Positions 31,897-41,569 of a stretch of 53,118 bases of DNA are shown here, piece after piece (positions within the stretch are counted from its first letter, which is position 1; the number at the start of each line of letters is the position of its first letter). The DNA is from CAIKKG01 sp037444725 (lineage in GTDB: Bacteria > Patescibacteriota > Minisyncoccia > UBA6257 > GWB1-50-10). The notes beneath the pieces were generated by a model. That model saw only the letters and a list, made by a program, of their open reading frames with translations. It was not told the DNA's origin and made no database searches. A program made the translations under genes and the position numbers. The DNA lies in NCBI GenBank assembly GCA_037444725.1, contig JBBILW010000002.1, positions 1 to 53,118 of the forward strand, given 5' to 3'.

Positions 31897-34800
31897 TTAT
31901 TGGTTGACCTTATTAAGGAACCCGAACGCATCCTCAAAGTTCTTTACAATGACCTCAAGCACGGACTCGTTGGACACCGGCGTGATAATAGTGCGCATCG
32001 GAGTTTTACCCGTATTGCCCGCAAAATCCACTGAAACGATTTGCAGACGGTACACCGTACCCGTCTTGAATCCGGGCAAAATGACGGTGTGCTGTAACGT
32101 ATGCTCTTCTTTTGTTCCCACCATATTTGCAAGAGTATCACCTGCGCCAAGACCCTCTTCGTAATAGACCTCGGTCGTTCCGGGCTCATCGGTCTTCCAT
32201 GTCAAAATGGTCTGCAGCTGATTTGTGCGCTGAGGAATAAATGCGTTGGATACCGCAACCGCGGAAATGACCGGTGCGGCGACATCCTTCTTGGTATTAA
32301 TGACAGCCGACTCCCCTTCAACAAGCGTATTGTTCTTATCGTATCCAAACGCGCGTAAACTATAACGCGTACCGGGTGCAAGATTCTGCACAACTACGAC
32401 ATGGCTTTTTGTCTTATCTTCAGTCCCTGTCTGCTCAACCTTCCCGGTCTTCGCATTCTTAAATTCGACGAATGATGAGGTTTCTGTCTGCGTCATCCAA
32501 GAAACGGTGGCGCTATCGTTCTTGAGGTTAGTAATCGACGGATTGATTTTCGCAGCCTTCGTTGCAAATGTCTTGTCAGGACTTCCACCGACGACACCCG
32601 GGAACACAAATGCGCGCGCTTGGAAATGATATTTCGTTGACGGCGAGAGACCGATTAACGTAATTTTGTGGTCGTTGGCCTTGCCCTGTGATTCGCTAAC
32701 TTCTGTCGCATACGTGCTGCTTGCGTCGTATTCGTGAGCTGTTGAGTATGCAACCCCTCCGAACGTTTTAGAGTTCGTGGGCCACGTAATCGTTGCGGAA
32801 GTATCATTCACATCGCTCACACTTACCTCTCCGATGAACGGCGGCGCGAGTGAAGGGAGCATCGAGCTCACAAGGTTATCAAGCTGCGCCTGGAACTGCT
32901 CCGCATTCTCAATGGTGCGAAGATTTTGCGATACTTCTGCAATATATTTTGTGGTAAACGTGGTATCCGGCGAAGTTGCTATATTCCCCGATTGGTCCGT
33001 GGCCTTAACCTGCACGTGGTATGTCGTGCCGAGCTGTAACCCATACAGCGAAATAATATGTTTATTGGCGTATGCCGTATCCGATACGGTTTTCCCGTAG
33101 CTCGTAGTATCCCCGACACTTGCAATGCCAAGCGCAAGCTCATTAGTCGTAAAAGAAACTTTTGCTTCAAACGCGCCGATATCACTGACCACCACGTCCG
33201 ATATCGTCGGCGCAGTAGTGTCTGTGTTCGCCGCCGCCGAACCCCCTCCTCCGCTGTTCAGATATTCAATCTTCACTTCACCCGCAGCGCTCGTGGTGGC
33301 GACTTGCTCCGCCGACGTCCCCGTATTCCCCGCGGCATCCATCGAAGTTATTTGGAAATAATACGGCGTGGATGCGGTTAAACTCGGAAGCACCGCAGTG
33401 TGATAAATCGATAGCAGAGACTCCTGGTCGGTCGACAAATTGTAGCTTCCCGTGTGCGTGCCATAATTGATTTTTCCCGCAGCAAGCTCGTCCGTCTGCC
33501 AGACCGCGACGATAGAGCTCGGCGTAGTCACTGGCGTAGAAATGCCCGAGATTACCGGCGGAACCATGTCGTACGAAGTACCAAGGAAGTAATAAAGCCC
33601 CGCGTTATTATCGACCGAGGTGTAACCGGACTCCGCATCCGTAGATTCTACATAAAAATAATATTTGGTCCTCGCCTGAAGTCCCACGACATCAACTTTA
33701 TGCGCGGTAGTGGTGGCAGCGGACCCGATACGAGTGACGCCGACCCCTGTCTGAAGATTGCTTATATCGGTTGCGTACGTCACGTATGAATCGGAAGCCT
33801 TATCCGTATTCCATGTAATAGTAGCGCCTTTGTCGCTCACGAGCGGGATTGAAACAACCGAAATCGCAGGACCGCCGGGAGTGGTAAATGAATATCCCGC
33901 TCCGGCACTATCATCGGTTGCCTGATTGTTGAATGGGTCCTTAGATTTTACTCGATAGAAATACGTTGAATTCGGTGTGAGATTTTGAAGAACTATCGAG
34001 TGACTCGTGACGAGTGCGGTGCTCGTTTGAGATGAGCCATAGGTCTTTCCGGGTGTGGAGTAATCAACTTCGGAATCGGCGATTTCGTCGGTCGTCCATG
34101 TTATCTTCGCCCAAGTAGTCTGTACCTGCGCAGTGGCAGCAGCGGTAATCGTTGGCGGAGTAAAATCAGTTCCTCCCTGTCCGTCAGGCCTGTCGGACAC
34201 CGTTGCGGAATAATCGGACTTGTCTCCATCGGTATCCACTACCGCTACCTTGTAGTAATAAATAGTGCTCGAACTCACCGCATTATCCGTGTAATAGTTC
34301 TGGTTAATGTCGGTAACGTTCGAAAGCAGCGAGTACGACGCGCCGTCCAAAGAGCGGTATAACGCATACTTTGAGAACGTGGCCGAAGGCGTACTCGTAT
34401 ACAATTTCCACGAAACGAATTCACGATATGCGCCGATAGAAGCATTTGAAATATCTTTCAAATCCACATTTTGCGGAATGCCTGGAAATACGATGCTTAT
34501 CGGCGCGGTATTGCCATAAATATCTTTTGCGCTTCCATACACGTTTACATAATCACCGAGATTGGAAAATATCCACGACGAGATTGAAATAGTCGACGTG
34601 ACGCTCGATTGCCAAACACCCGAAATCGCATTGGCGCCATCGGCAGTAGTTCCGTCATTGGTGTTCGTAAGTATGTACTGATACGAGGAATCGTCTGTGA
34701 TAGTAAATCCGATTGTTTTCAAGGCGCCGCTCGCAGTTATTCCGCCGACGACGGGTGCTTTTGTGTCAACGGGGATTGTAACGCTTGCCTGCCCGATATT

Positions 34801-37434
34801 ACTCGCCGCCTCTCCATCGTTTATGGTTACCCGGACCTGCGTGCTCGGATAATACCCACTTGAGAGCTGCGACTTCGCGTCCCACGTCGCGTTATATAAA
34901 AGGTACGTTGAAGATGCTACTGTCTTTACGTCTAAATCTCCAGTCGCCAAATATTGCGAAGGAATAGCAGTCCATCCGCTGCCCGTGTTGTATTCAAAAG
35001 AAGGGGTAATCTTGTACTGGTTGGCGGGGCTTCCCACATCGGTATCGGGGTCGCGCACACTGTAAGAAATCATTACCTTGCCCAAAGTGGCATCCGCCGC
35101 AGACGACTGGCTCACGCTCACACCTCCCGTGCCGTAGCCGGGGTTGAATTCCGGCGGTGCATTTTGCACATAAACCACTCTCACGTCTGTAATAGTCGGA
35201 GAGTATTTTCCGCTTGAATCAAGCAATACCTTGTATTGCATATAACGGTTGGTGCCGGATACCCGCATCGCGGCAGGAAGCGCGGCGGTCGGACACATTA
35301 CAAGACCGGCGTTCTTTGAACATCCGGAACTCGAAAATGAGAAATCATTCCACGTTGAAGACGCGAGAAGATCAGTAGTGGAAGCTGCACGCAGCGAAAC
35401 CGTTGAAGTGGTTTCCAAAGGTAAAGACGCATCCTCGGTCCATGAAAGCGAAGCGATGATGCTGGTTGCGTCACCAGTGTCATATACCGATGACACGAGA
35501 TTCCCGGTTGAGGTGTAAAGATTATACGTGAATGTCACGCTATCAAGCGAAGGCGTTACCGAAGTATCCGACGTGGAGAGAGAGGCTTGGTACTGAATAT
35601 ATCGGTGCTGGTCGGAAACACATCCCCCCGAATAAAGTGTTCCGCCGCTCGTAATCGCACTGCATGACGTCCATGGCACGCCCGAAAAATCAGTCGTTGC
35701 CGATGTGCGCGCCTTTATGGTAATGGACTGTGCGGTACCATTGACCCAGGAAAGCGTTCCCCACCCCGATACGGGCGCACCAATATCGACAACTCCCGAA
35801 GTATACACTCCTGACGCTACATACCCTGTTGAATTGAGCGAAAGATACCCGACATTGCCGACGCCATGAACCTGGACTGGAGCAGTTTGCTGGGCGGTAC
35901 TATTGATGCCGAGCTGACCGTTACTATTGATGCCCCACCCATATACGGTGTTGTCGGATTTTACGGCGAAAGAACTGTTCGTTCCTCCGGCAATTGAAAT
36001 AATGCCGGTAAGATACCCCACGCCGCCGACGCCAAGCACCTGCGTAGGCACCTTTATCAACATCGGGGTCGTGGTCGCCATGCCAATCTGGCCGTTCGCA
36101 TTATATCCCCAGGCATACAGAGTGCCATCGGTCTTTATCGCGAGAACGTGAGTACCTCCGCCCGCAATCGAACTGATGCCGGTAAGGTAGCCTGAACCGC
36201 CGACACCAAGCGCTTGTATAGGCACAGCACCTGAATTCGTATTATTTGTAGCAAGCTCGCCCTCATTGTTTCTTCCGAAACCAAACAAGGTCCCGTCGGA
36301 TTCGAGCGCAAGCGTAGTACGCCCGCCTGCACTTTTAACGGCAGAAACGCCGGTAAGGTAGCCGACATTGTTAACACCATGAACCTGCGTAGGAATTTTT
36401 AACGAAATAGAAAAGCTGTTGATACCAGTCTGACCTTCAAGAGAACCTCCCAAGCTGTATAAAGTGCCATCGGACTTTACAATATAAGAATTAGTTCCTC
36501 CCGCTCCGATTGCAACCGCGTTGGTGAAATAATCTACTCCGTTGGCATCTAGCATCTGCACGGGAGCATTTTGTTGAACGGTACTGTTAATACCGAGCTG
36601 GCCGCTAGAATTGTCGCCCCACGCGTACACAGTGCCGTCTGACTTCAATGCAAAAACACTGTAATCTCCGGCAGCGATAGCAATAATGCCGGTAAGATAC
36701 CCCACGCCGCCGACGCCAAGCACCTGAGTGGGAACGAGTTTCTGAGAAGTTGAGGCGATACCGAGATTGCCGTAAATATTTATACCCCACCCATACACGG
36801 TGCCGTCTGACTTCAATGCATAAGAATTAAGAGTCGTGGCAACAACACTGATAACATTGGTAAGATACCCGACGTTGCCGACGCCGTGAACCTGAACCGG
36901 AGTAGTTTGCTGAACGGTACTATTGATGCCGAGCTGGCCGGCAGAATTGTATCCCCATGCAAACACCGCACCGTCTGCCCTGACGGCGAGAGTATGACTT
37001 TGACCGCTCGAAATGCTGGAAGTGGTTAAATTGCCATAGGCAAGCGTGACACTCGACGAAGCACCAGTTCCGACGAGCTGAGTCTGCGCAAAACTGCTGC
37101 CGGTTAAATTAAAGCCGGTCGCGGAATTAGTATCATCAGTTTGTACCGTCATCGCAGTCGTGGTTGCCAAATGTAAATTGGTTCCCACGGTCATTTGCGA
37201 CACGGATGAGTACTTATTCCAATTCGATTGATTCGCAGCATGTACGGCGCCCGTTCCTCCGTCAGCACCCCCCACCCACGAAGATTGAGTCCACGTATAA
37301 CTTGCGCCGAGCGCAGTCTGGGACACAATCATTGATGCAATCAAAAACAGCGTAGTGGTGATTAAAATGGCGTCGTGCGTGTGGCGCGCCACCCGTCCGT
37401 GTGATGCGGATGGAAATAGGAATTTAAATATCAT
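31897..37434 (-). CDS. Giant secreted RCC1-repeat and fibronectin-III protein
   Basis: 1845 residues. An N-terminal hydrophobic segment (DAILITTTLFLIASMIVSQT) acts as signal or anchor. Residues about 110-530 hold RCC1-like repeats (ALKSDGTVYGWG, NxxGQLGI, PVQVHGVGxVGYLT), enough for a seven-bladed propeller. Middle beta domains follow, then one classical fibronectin-III domain and about seven short FN3-like domains (PPTITAAATAQVQTTWAKIT; ATITWPTNSKT...). No sorting signal or transmembrane helix is seen at the C-terminus. Likely a surface adhesin. Genes for a MacB-like permease upstream and a Gmad2 protein downstream run in the same direction. Confidence 0.85.
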   Translation of the reverse strand: MIFKFLFPSASHGRVARHTHDAILITTTLFLIASMIVSQTALGASYTWTQSSWVGGADGGTGAVHAANQSNWNKYSSVSQMTVGTNLHLATTTAMTVQTDDTNSATGFNLTGSSFAQTQLVGTGASSSVTLAYGNLTTSSISSGQSHTLAVRADGAVFAWGYNSAGQLGINSTVQQTTPVQVHGVGNVGYLTNVISVVATTLNSYALKSDGTVYGWGINIYGNLGIASTSQKLVPTQVLGVGGVGYLTGIIAIAAGDYSVFALKSDGTVYAWGDNSSGQLGINSTVQQNAPVQMLDANGVDYFTNAVAIGAGGTNSYIVKSDGTLYSLGGSLEGQTGINSFSISLKIPTQVHGVNNVGYLTGVSAVKSAGGRTTLALESDGTLFGFGRNNEGELATNNTNSGAVPIQALGVGGSGYLTGISSIAGGGTHVLAIKTDGTLYAWGYNANGQIGMATTTPMLIKVPTQVLGVGGVGYLTGIISIAGGTNSSFAVKSDNTVYGWGINSNGQLGINSTAQQTAPVQVHGVGNVGYLSLNSTGYVASGVYTSGVVDIGAPVSGWGTLSWVNGTAQSITIKARTSATTDFSGVPWTSCSAITSGGTLYSGGCVSDQHRYIQYQASLSTSDTSVTPSLDSVTFTYNLYTSTGNLVSSVYDTGDATSIIASLSWTEDASLPLETTSTVSLRAASTTDLLASSTWNDFSFSSSGCSKNAGLVMCPTAALPAAMRVSGTNRYMQYKVLLDSSGKYSPTITDVRVVYVQNAPPEFNPGYGTGGVSVSQSSAADATLGKVMISYSVRDPDTDVGSPANQYKITPSFEYNTGSGWTAIPSQYLATGDLDVKTVASSTYLLYNATWDAKSQLSSGYYPSTQVRVTINDGEAASNIGQASVTIPVDTKAPVVGGITASGALKTIGFTITDDSSYQYILTNTNDGTTADGANAISGVWQSSVTSTISISSWIFSNLGDYVNVYGSAKDIYGNTAPISIVFPGIPQNVDLKDISNASIGAYREFVSWKLYTSTPSATFSKYALYRSLDGASYSLLSNVTDINQNYYTDNAVSSSTIYYYKVAVVDTDGDKSDYSATVSDRPDGQGGTDFTPPTITAAATAQVQTTWAKITWTTDEIADSEVDYSTPGKTYGSSQTSTALVTSHSIVLQNLTPNSTYFYRVKSKDPFNNQATDDSAGAGYSFTTPGGPAISVVSIPLVSDKGATITWNTDKASDSYVTYATDISNLQTGVGVTRIGSAATTTAHKVDVVGLQARTKYYFYVESTDAESGYTSVDNNAGLYYFLGTSYDMVPPVISGISTPVTTPSSIVAVWQTDELAAGKINYGTHTGSYNLSTDQESLLSIYHTAVLPSLTASTPYYFQITSMDAAGNTGTSAEQVATTSAAGEVKIEYLNSGGGGSAAANTDTTAPTISDVVVSDIGAFEAKVSFTTNELALGIASVGDTTSYGKTVSDTAYANKHIISLYGLQLGTTYHVQVKATDQSGNIATSPDTTFTTKYIAEVSQNLRTIENAEQFQAQLDNLVSSMLPSLAPPFIGEVSVSDVNDTSATITWPTNSKTFGGVAYSTAHEYDASSTYATEVSESQGKANDHKITLIGLSPSTKYHFQARAFVFPGVVGGSPDKTFATKAAKINPSITNLKNDSATVSWMTQTETSSFVEFKNAKTGKVEQTGTEDKTKSHVVVVQNLAPGTRYSLRAFGYDKNNTLVEGESAVINTKKDVAAPVISAVAVSNAFIPQRTNQLQTILTWKTDEPGTTEVYYEEGLGAGDTLANMVGTKEEHTLQHTVILPGFKTGTVYRLQIVSVDFAGNTGKTPMRTIITPVSNESVLEVIVKNFEDAFGFLNKVNQ

Positions 37435-37520
37435 ATGAGGCGAGCATTAACGCGTCCGTATAAATAAAGTATAAAACGTTTTTATCTTCGAATCTACGCA
37501 TTACGTGGATAAGTCAGTGG

Positions 37521-38768
37521 TTATTTTCTAATGAACGCCTCTTTGGGTGAGACATTCGTCGCGCGGCGCGCAGGGAAAAATCCGGACATGATGCCGATAA
37601 AGCCGGAAAAAACAATAATGGAAACCTGGAACCAGAGCGGACGGATGAAAAGCAAGATTTCTTTTCCGCCGAAACTCCGCGCGAGAAAATTAAGGCCCCA
37701 GTTCGAAACCTCGCCAAGAACCGTGCCGATAATAATGCCGCCGATGCCGCCGCAGAGCCCCATGATAAGCGACTCGGTTAAAAAGAGATTACGGATGTCT
37801 CGGTTCGTGGCGCCGATTGCCTTCATAATGCCGACTTCGAACGTGCGCTCAAGGAAACTGATGACCATGGTATTGAACATGCCGATAGCGGACACAAGGA
37901 GCGCCGTCACGCCGAACACGCCAAGAATGATAGTGATGATATTCATGACCTTCTGCGCCTGGTTCACGAGGTCGATGTGGGTCGAAACCAAAAATCCCAT
38001 CTTAATGAGCTTGTCGCGCAAGGTTTCGATAACTTCGGCGTCTCTCGCTTTCACGAATACTTTTTGAAAATAAGGCGCAGGCGTGGGCACCAATCGCGCG
38101 GGAACAATAATATACGGCGGTGATACGTCATCTTTAATAATGCCCACAATCTGCACGGGGCGCTCCAGAGGCACCACGATGGTATCCCCTTTTTCATCCG
38201 AATAGAGAACTTGAAGCGCAAGTTTTTTTCTGAATACTCCTACCGCATCTCCCATATTGATGACCTTTAACCCGGCGCTTGAGATAACGATTGAATCATC
38301 CTGTCCGGAAAACGGCTTTCCCACATCCGGCATAAGACCTGAAAGGTTAAAATAATCATTTTGTACGATACGGGAGAAAAGATACCCCGCAACAGGCGTC
38401 GATGTGGCAGAAACGGTTTCTTCAATAACTTTAATTTCGGAGGGAAATTCGGCGACGGGACTGACTGCAGTTTTTTCCGGAATACTCGCAAGCTTTTTTA
38501 ATTCTGCATCACCGATTTGGAGATTACTGTCGGGTGGATAATACGTCTCAATAGTGATAAGAGAATCCCGCGTCGTCACGAGTCTGCCGATAAGCGTATA
38601 TTGCAACCCGTATCCTAAGGAAACCAAAAAAAGAACAACGCCCGTGCCGAGCGAAATGCCCAATATCGTCATCAATGTGCGCGAAGTGCGCGTACGAAAC
38701 ACGCGTAACGACAATCGCAGGAGGTCGGTGAATCGAAGTTGCCGGGAAACGGGGATTTCGTTGTGCAT
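37521..38768 (-). CDS. MacB/FtsX-type ABC transporter permease
   Basis: 415 residues. An N-terminal helix (TLMTILGISLGTGVVLFLVS), a periplasmic-type soluble domain of about 230 residues, and three C-terminal helices including GVFGVTALLVSAIGMFNTMV and the hallmark FEVGIMKAIGATNRDIRNLF. This is the MacB_PCD/FtsX architecture. Its ATPase is encoded divergently at 38889. Likely moves lipids, peptides or surface proteins rather than small solutes. Confidence 0.88.
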   Translation of the reverse strand: MHNEIPVSRQLRFTDLLRLSLRVFRTRTSRTLMTILGISLGTGVVLFLVSLGYGLQYTLIGRLVTTRDSLITIETYYPPDSNLQIGDAELKKLASIPEKTAVSPVAEFPSEIKVIEETVSATSTPVAGYLFSRIVQNDYFNLSGLMPDVGKPFSGQDDSIVISSAGLKVINMGDAVGVFRKKLALQVLYSDEKGDTIVVPLERPVQIVGIIKDDVSPPYIIVPARLVPTPAPYFQKVFVKARDAEVIETLRDKLIKMGFLVSTHIDLVNQAQKVMNIITIILGVFGVTALLVSAIGMFNTMVISFLERTFEVGIMKAIGATNRDIRNLFLTESLIMGLCGGIGGIIIGTVLGEVSNWGLNFLARSFGGKEILLFIRPLWFQVSIIVFSGFIGIMSGFFPARRATNVSPKEAFIRK

Positions 38769-38877
38769 CTCTGATTACATGGAAGGTGGTTGTACTCGGA
38801 TTATGTACGCGCCCACTTGCAAAAGTGAGCGTGTCTTATTTGCGCTGTTGTATAATGTATCTAACGTTCAAATTTAG

Positions 38878-38883
38878 TATACC
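38878..38883 (+). promoter_or_regulatory. -10 box of the ABC ATPase gene
   Basis: TATACC ends 5 nt before the ATG at 38889, giving a near-leaderless transcript. A second TATAAT at 38851-38856 lies further upstream. Confidence 0.45.
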
Positions 38884-38888
38884 ATTTC

Positions 38889-40208
38889 ATGGGAGTTCCC
38901 TTCATCAAACTAGAGCACGTCGAATATTATTACGACAAAGGAAAGTCCAATGAGGTCCGTGCGTTAAAAGATATCAATATCGAAATTGAAATCGGCGAAT
39001 ATGCCGCCTTCTTTGGTCCGTCGGGTTGCGGGAAATCGACGCTCCTCTACATCATCGCAGGCATTGAACGCCCTACATCGGGGCGCGTACTGGTAAAAGG
39101 AAAGGATCTCATGGAAATGACCGAGCAGGAGCTCACTGAATACCGCCAGACGGGCGTGGGTATCATTTTCCAAAATTTTAACCTTATTCCCTCAATCAGC
39201 GTACGTGAAAATATCGCGATGCCGCTTGCGTTCATTGGCTTCCCCGCATCGGCGCGCAATGGGAAAGCGGACGAAATTGCGGAAAGACTTGGTATTGACG
39301 CATACAAGAATCGCTTCCCCTTTGAGCTTTCCGGCGGCCAGCAACAACGCGTAGGTATTGCGCGCGCCCTCGCAAACGGCCCCGATCTCATCCTTGCCGA
39401 TGAGCCGCTCGGCAACCTCGACTCCGAAAATGCAAATGCGGTGCTCGACTATATCGAAGAGTTTCACGCACGTGACGGACAAACGGTCATCATGGTGACG
39501 CACGAAGCATGGAGCCTGCGGGGTACGCAAAAAATATTTCACATGAAAGACGGTGAAATTATCAAAACCGAAGCGCACACGCCGCAGAAAGGCGTAGCTC
39601 CGGCACGCAAGAGCGTAAATGCCGAACTCACCCTTGCCACGCCCGAAACACGCGCAAAGGCAGTGGCGCAATTTGTTCTGCGAGGACACTCGGCAGAGGA
39701 AGTATCACGCATTGAACAACTGCTCAACCAATTATTCCGCGAGCAAATTAACGCGGATGAATTCGAGGCGAATCTGCACAAACCGTTCAAGGAGGGCGGC
39801 GTGGGCCTCTATCGCGCAAGCGCGACGAAGATTACCCGCATGGTAAGCGAGTTTATTGCGGAAACAAAAGTACTTGAAGACGCGTATAAAAAAATTGTTT
39901 CAGGCCCCGCAGCAAACTTGCTTGAGGATATCCGCAATATCCGCCGGTGGATTATGGAAGATTTTTCTACATCCCTCAATGAAAAACAACAGGCGCGGAT
40001 GGATACTATCATTCTTGAACGTTTGAAAGGCGGCATCCCTACGCAGGAAGTCGTGCACAAATTAAATCTCTCCGCTGCATACGGCGGCGTGGGTATCCGC
40101 ATCGGTACGGCGCTGCACATTGCGGAAAAACTGGAAACGCTTCTTGGCGAGAAAACGGCCTCGCTGACGACGGGCCACGACATCCCCATCATTCCAAGTT
40201 TAGGGTAA
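38889..40208 (+). CDS. ABC transporter ATP-binding protein with C-terminal extension
   Basis: 439 residues. Walker A GPSGCGKST, Q-loop FQNFNLIP, signature LSGGQQQR and Walker B LILADEP show a LolD/MacB-type ATPase in the first 230 residues. The remaining 200 or so residues are extra: a mostly helical region without recognised motif (AQFVLRGHSAEEVSRIEQLL...), possibly regulatory or a docking domain. Divergent from its likely permease at 37521-38768. Ordinary members are about 230 residues, so the extension is notable. Confidence 0.88.
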   Translation: MGVPFIKLEHVEYYYDKGKSNEVRALKDINIEIEIGEYAAFFGPSGCGKSTLLYIIAGIERPTSGRVLVKGKDLMEMTEQELTEYRQTGVGIIFQNFNLIPSISVRENIAMPLAFIGFPASARNGKADEIAERLGIDAYKNRFPFELSGGQQQRVGIARALANGPDLILADEPLGNLDSENANAVLDYIEEFHARDGQTVIMVTHEAWSLRGTQKIFHMKDGEIIKTEAHTPQKGVAPARKSVNAELTLATPETRAKAVAQFVLRGHSAEEVSRIEQLLNQLFREQINADEFEANLHKPFKEGGVGLYRASATKITRMVSEFIAETKVLEDAYKKIVSGPAANLLEDIRNIRRWIMEDFSTSLNEKQQARMDTIILERLKGGIPTQEVVHKLNLSAAYGGVGIRIGTALHIAEKLETLLGEKTASLTTGHDIPIIPSLG

Positions 40209-40229
40209 TACTCCACGCGGGCTCGATAA

Positions 40230-40258
40230 ACAAAAAGCCACCGAACAATCTCGGTGGC
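40230..40258. terminator. Terminator between the ABC ATPase and JAMM genes
   Basis: GCCACCGA-acaatc-TCGGTGGC, with T5 on the minus strand; serves both converging genes. Confidence 0.8.
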
Positions 40259-40261
40259 GTA

Positions 40262-40819
40262 TTACTTCGGACGCCGGAGCATAGCGAGAGCGCTTCGGCT
40301 GACACGGAGCGGAAGCTGCTCGCTGATGAACACATCGTGGTACGGAAATACGCGGTAGGCGTACATGACGAGCCGCCAGTTGGCAACGCGTCCGGCAATG
40401 GAGCCGCTCTGCCGCATCTGCCAAGGACACCCGCCCCTCGCTTGGCCAATATCGACAAGGATTTCTATCCTTGCCTTGTTTTCCAAAATATTCTTCGCAT
40501 CGGAACGACTCAACTTGGGCGTATGCGCCTCATATTTGAACCACTTCGGATGCGAATGGAAATTGCCAAGATACCGGTAGGCGCGCGGCGCGCACTCCTG
40601 AAGAGCCGAAATGCGGGCATCTGCAGGGGGTGACTCGTAAAAACACCCGCTCGTGCGCGTGACGGGCATCTGGAGCGCGCATGCGAAATCAACGTCGATT
40701 CGCCGCTCACCCCTCTTCCGCCCGTACAGAATCCCGCAGCACTCGTACTTCCCCGCTTCAATTGCGGCAAGCACGATGCTGAAGAAACTTTCCTTGCTCA
40801 AATGCACGATTAGCGACAC
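40262..40819 (-). CDS. JAMM/MPN-type metalloprotease-like protein
   Basis: 185 residues, starting at a GTG with GGGGAGG upstream. Glu26 (YECCGILYG), His88 and His90 (NFHSHP), Ser104 and Asp107 (LSRSD) form the zinc-binding JAMM pattern E...H-x-H...S-x2-D. The His-to-Ser gap is 13 residues instead of the usual 7. Such proteins cut isopeptide or C-terminal peptide bonds, as in removing ubiquitin-like or sulfur-carrier tags; no such partner is encoded next to it. GC-rich, own promoter and terminator, like the other orphan units. Confidence 0.7.
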   Translation of the reverse strand: MSLIVHLSKESFFSIVLAAIEAGKYECCGILYGRKRGERRIDVDFACALQMPVTRTSGCFYESPPADARISALQECAPRAYRYLGNFHSHPKWFKYEAHTPKLSRSDAKNILENKARIEILVDIGQARGGCPWQMRQSGSIAGRVANWRLVMYAYRVFPYHDVFISEQLPLRVSRSALAMLRRPK

Positions 40820-40875
40820 TGCGCTCACCTCCCCTTTTGTCCTGCGATTGTGTGGGATGTAAAAAATCTGCTTCG

Positions 40876-40904
40876 AGAATAACCACATTTTAAGGCACCG
40901 TCAA
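40876..40904 (-). promoter_or_regulatory. Promoter of the JAMM gene
   Basis: TTGACG, 17-bp spacer ending ATGTGGT, TATTCT, followed by a leader of about 50 nt with AAAAGGGGAGG at its end. Confidence 0.7.
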
Positions 40905-40925
40905 GGTTTCATTGCCTGCCTAAAC

Positions 40926-40955
40926 ACAAACTCCGCACCTCATAAGGCGCGGAGT
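40926..40955 (-). terminator. Terminator of the glutaredoxin gene
   Basis: CTCCGC-a-CCT-cata-AGG-c-GCGGAG, placed directly after the gene that ends at 40975. Confidence 0.75.
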
Positions 40956-40974
40956 AAGTACGAAGCATAAACGA

Positions 40975-41211
40975 TTATGAAAGCAGCTCTTCGAACGCGT
41001 CCGGCTGGAATCCAACGATAATCGAATCGTCGATTTCGATAACGGGCACGCCCATCTGGCCGCTTTTCCTTACCATCTCGTCCGCGGCGCTCATATCACG
41101 GCTCACGTCGACATCGTTGAATGCGACGCCCTTTTGCTTGAAATAGTTTTTTGCCATAACGCAGTAGGGGCACGTCTGCGTGGAATATATTGTTACGGAA
41201 TGATTATTCAT
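40975..41211 (-). CDS. Glutaredoxin (NrdH-like)
   Basis: 78 residues. Redox motif CPYC at 14-17, cis-proline loop GVPVIEID and C-terminal GFQPDAFEELL. The small size and CPYC fit glutaredoxin/NrdH proteins, which reduce disulfides, possibly for the peroxiredoxin or other thiol enzymes in this window. Starts 9 nt after an ArsR regulator, so it is probably a target and partner of that regulator in one transcript. Confidence 0.85.
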   Translation of the reverse strand: MNNHSVTIYSTQTCPYCVMAKNYFKQKGVAFNDVDVSRDMSAADEMVRKSGQMGVPVIEIDDSIIVGFQPDAFEELLS

Positions 41212-41220
41212 GTGTGATTA

Positions 41221-41505
41221 TTATTTATATTTGCATATCAAACGTTTCAAATCGGCGATAATGGGCGTCTTAGGCAACACGTAGCATATCCGCTTCCCTG
41301 ATCTTGTTGCAACGAGCAGTCCCGTACGCGCCATAACCTTCAAATGATGCGAAGTGATTGCGACGCTCATATTGAGCTTTGCGGCAATATCGGAAACGCA
41401 GATATCTTTTTCGCCAAAAATGACGCAAAGAATCTTCAGTCGACCCTCGTCTCCCGCCGTTCGCAGCAATCGGGCTATATCATGTATATCCTTTTTAGCG
41501 CGCAT
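41221..41505 (-). CDS. ArsR-family transcriptional regulator
   Basis: 94 residues from the ATG at 41505; a TTG at 41517 would add four residues. Winged-helix core with recognition helix MSVAITSHHLKVMARTGLLV. Cysteines at ILCVIF, DICVSD, KRICYVL and LICKY could sense metal or redox state. The operator palindrome at 41513-41530 overlaps the TTG and lies just before the ATG, pointing to autoregulation. Followed by glutaredoxin, so a thiol or metal stress signal is likely. Confidence 0.8.
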   Translation of the reverse strand: MRAKKDIHDIARLLRTAGDEGRLKILCVIFGEKDICVSDIAAKLNMSVAITSHHLKVMARTGLLVATRSGKRICYVLPKTPIIADLKRLICKYK

Positions 41506-41512
41506 GTCTTCG

Positions 41513-41530
41513 TTCAAATGAACATTTGAA
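41513..41530. promoter_or_regulatory. ArsR-type operator palindrome
   Basis: TTCAAATGAACATTTGAA has perfect 8-bp arms and contains TGAACATTTGAA, close to the TGAAxx...TTCA sites of SmtB/ArsR regulators. It lies at the start of the regulator gene. Confidence 0.65.
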
Positions 41531-41569
41531 TGTTATCTCAGGTTTTCGCACGTGTCAATACGCATGCGT

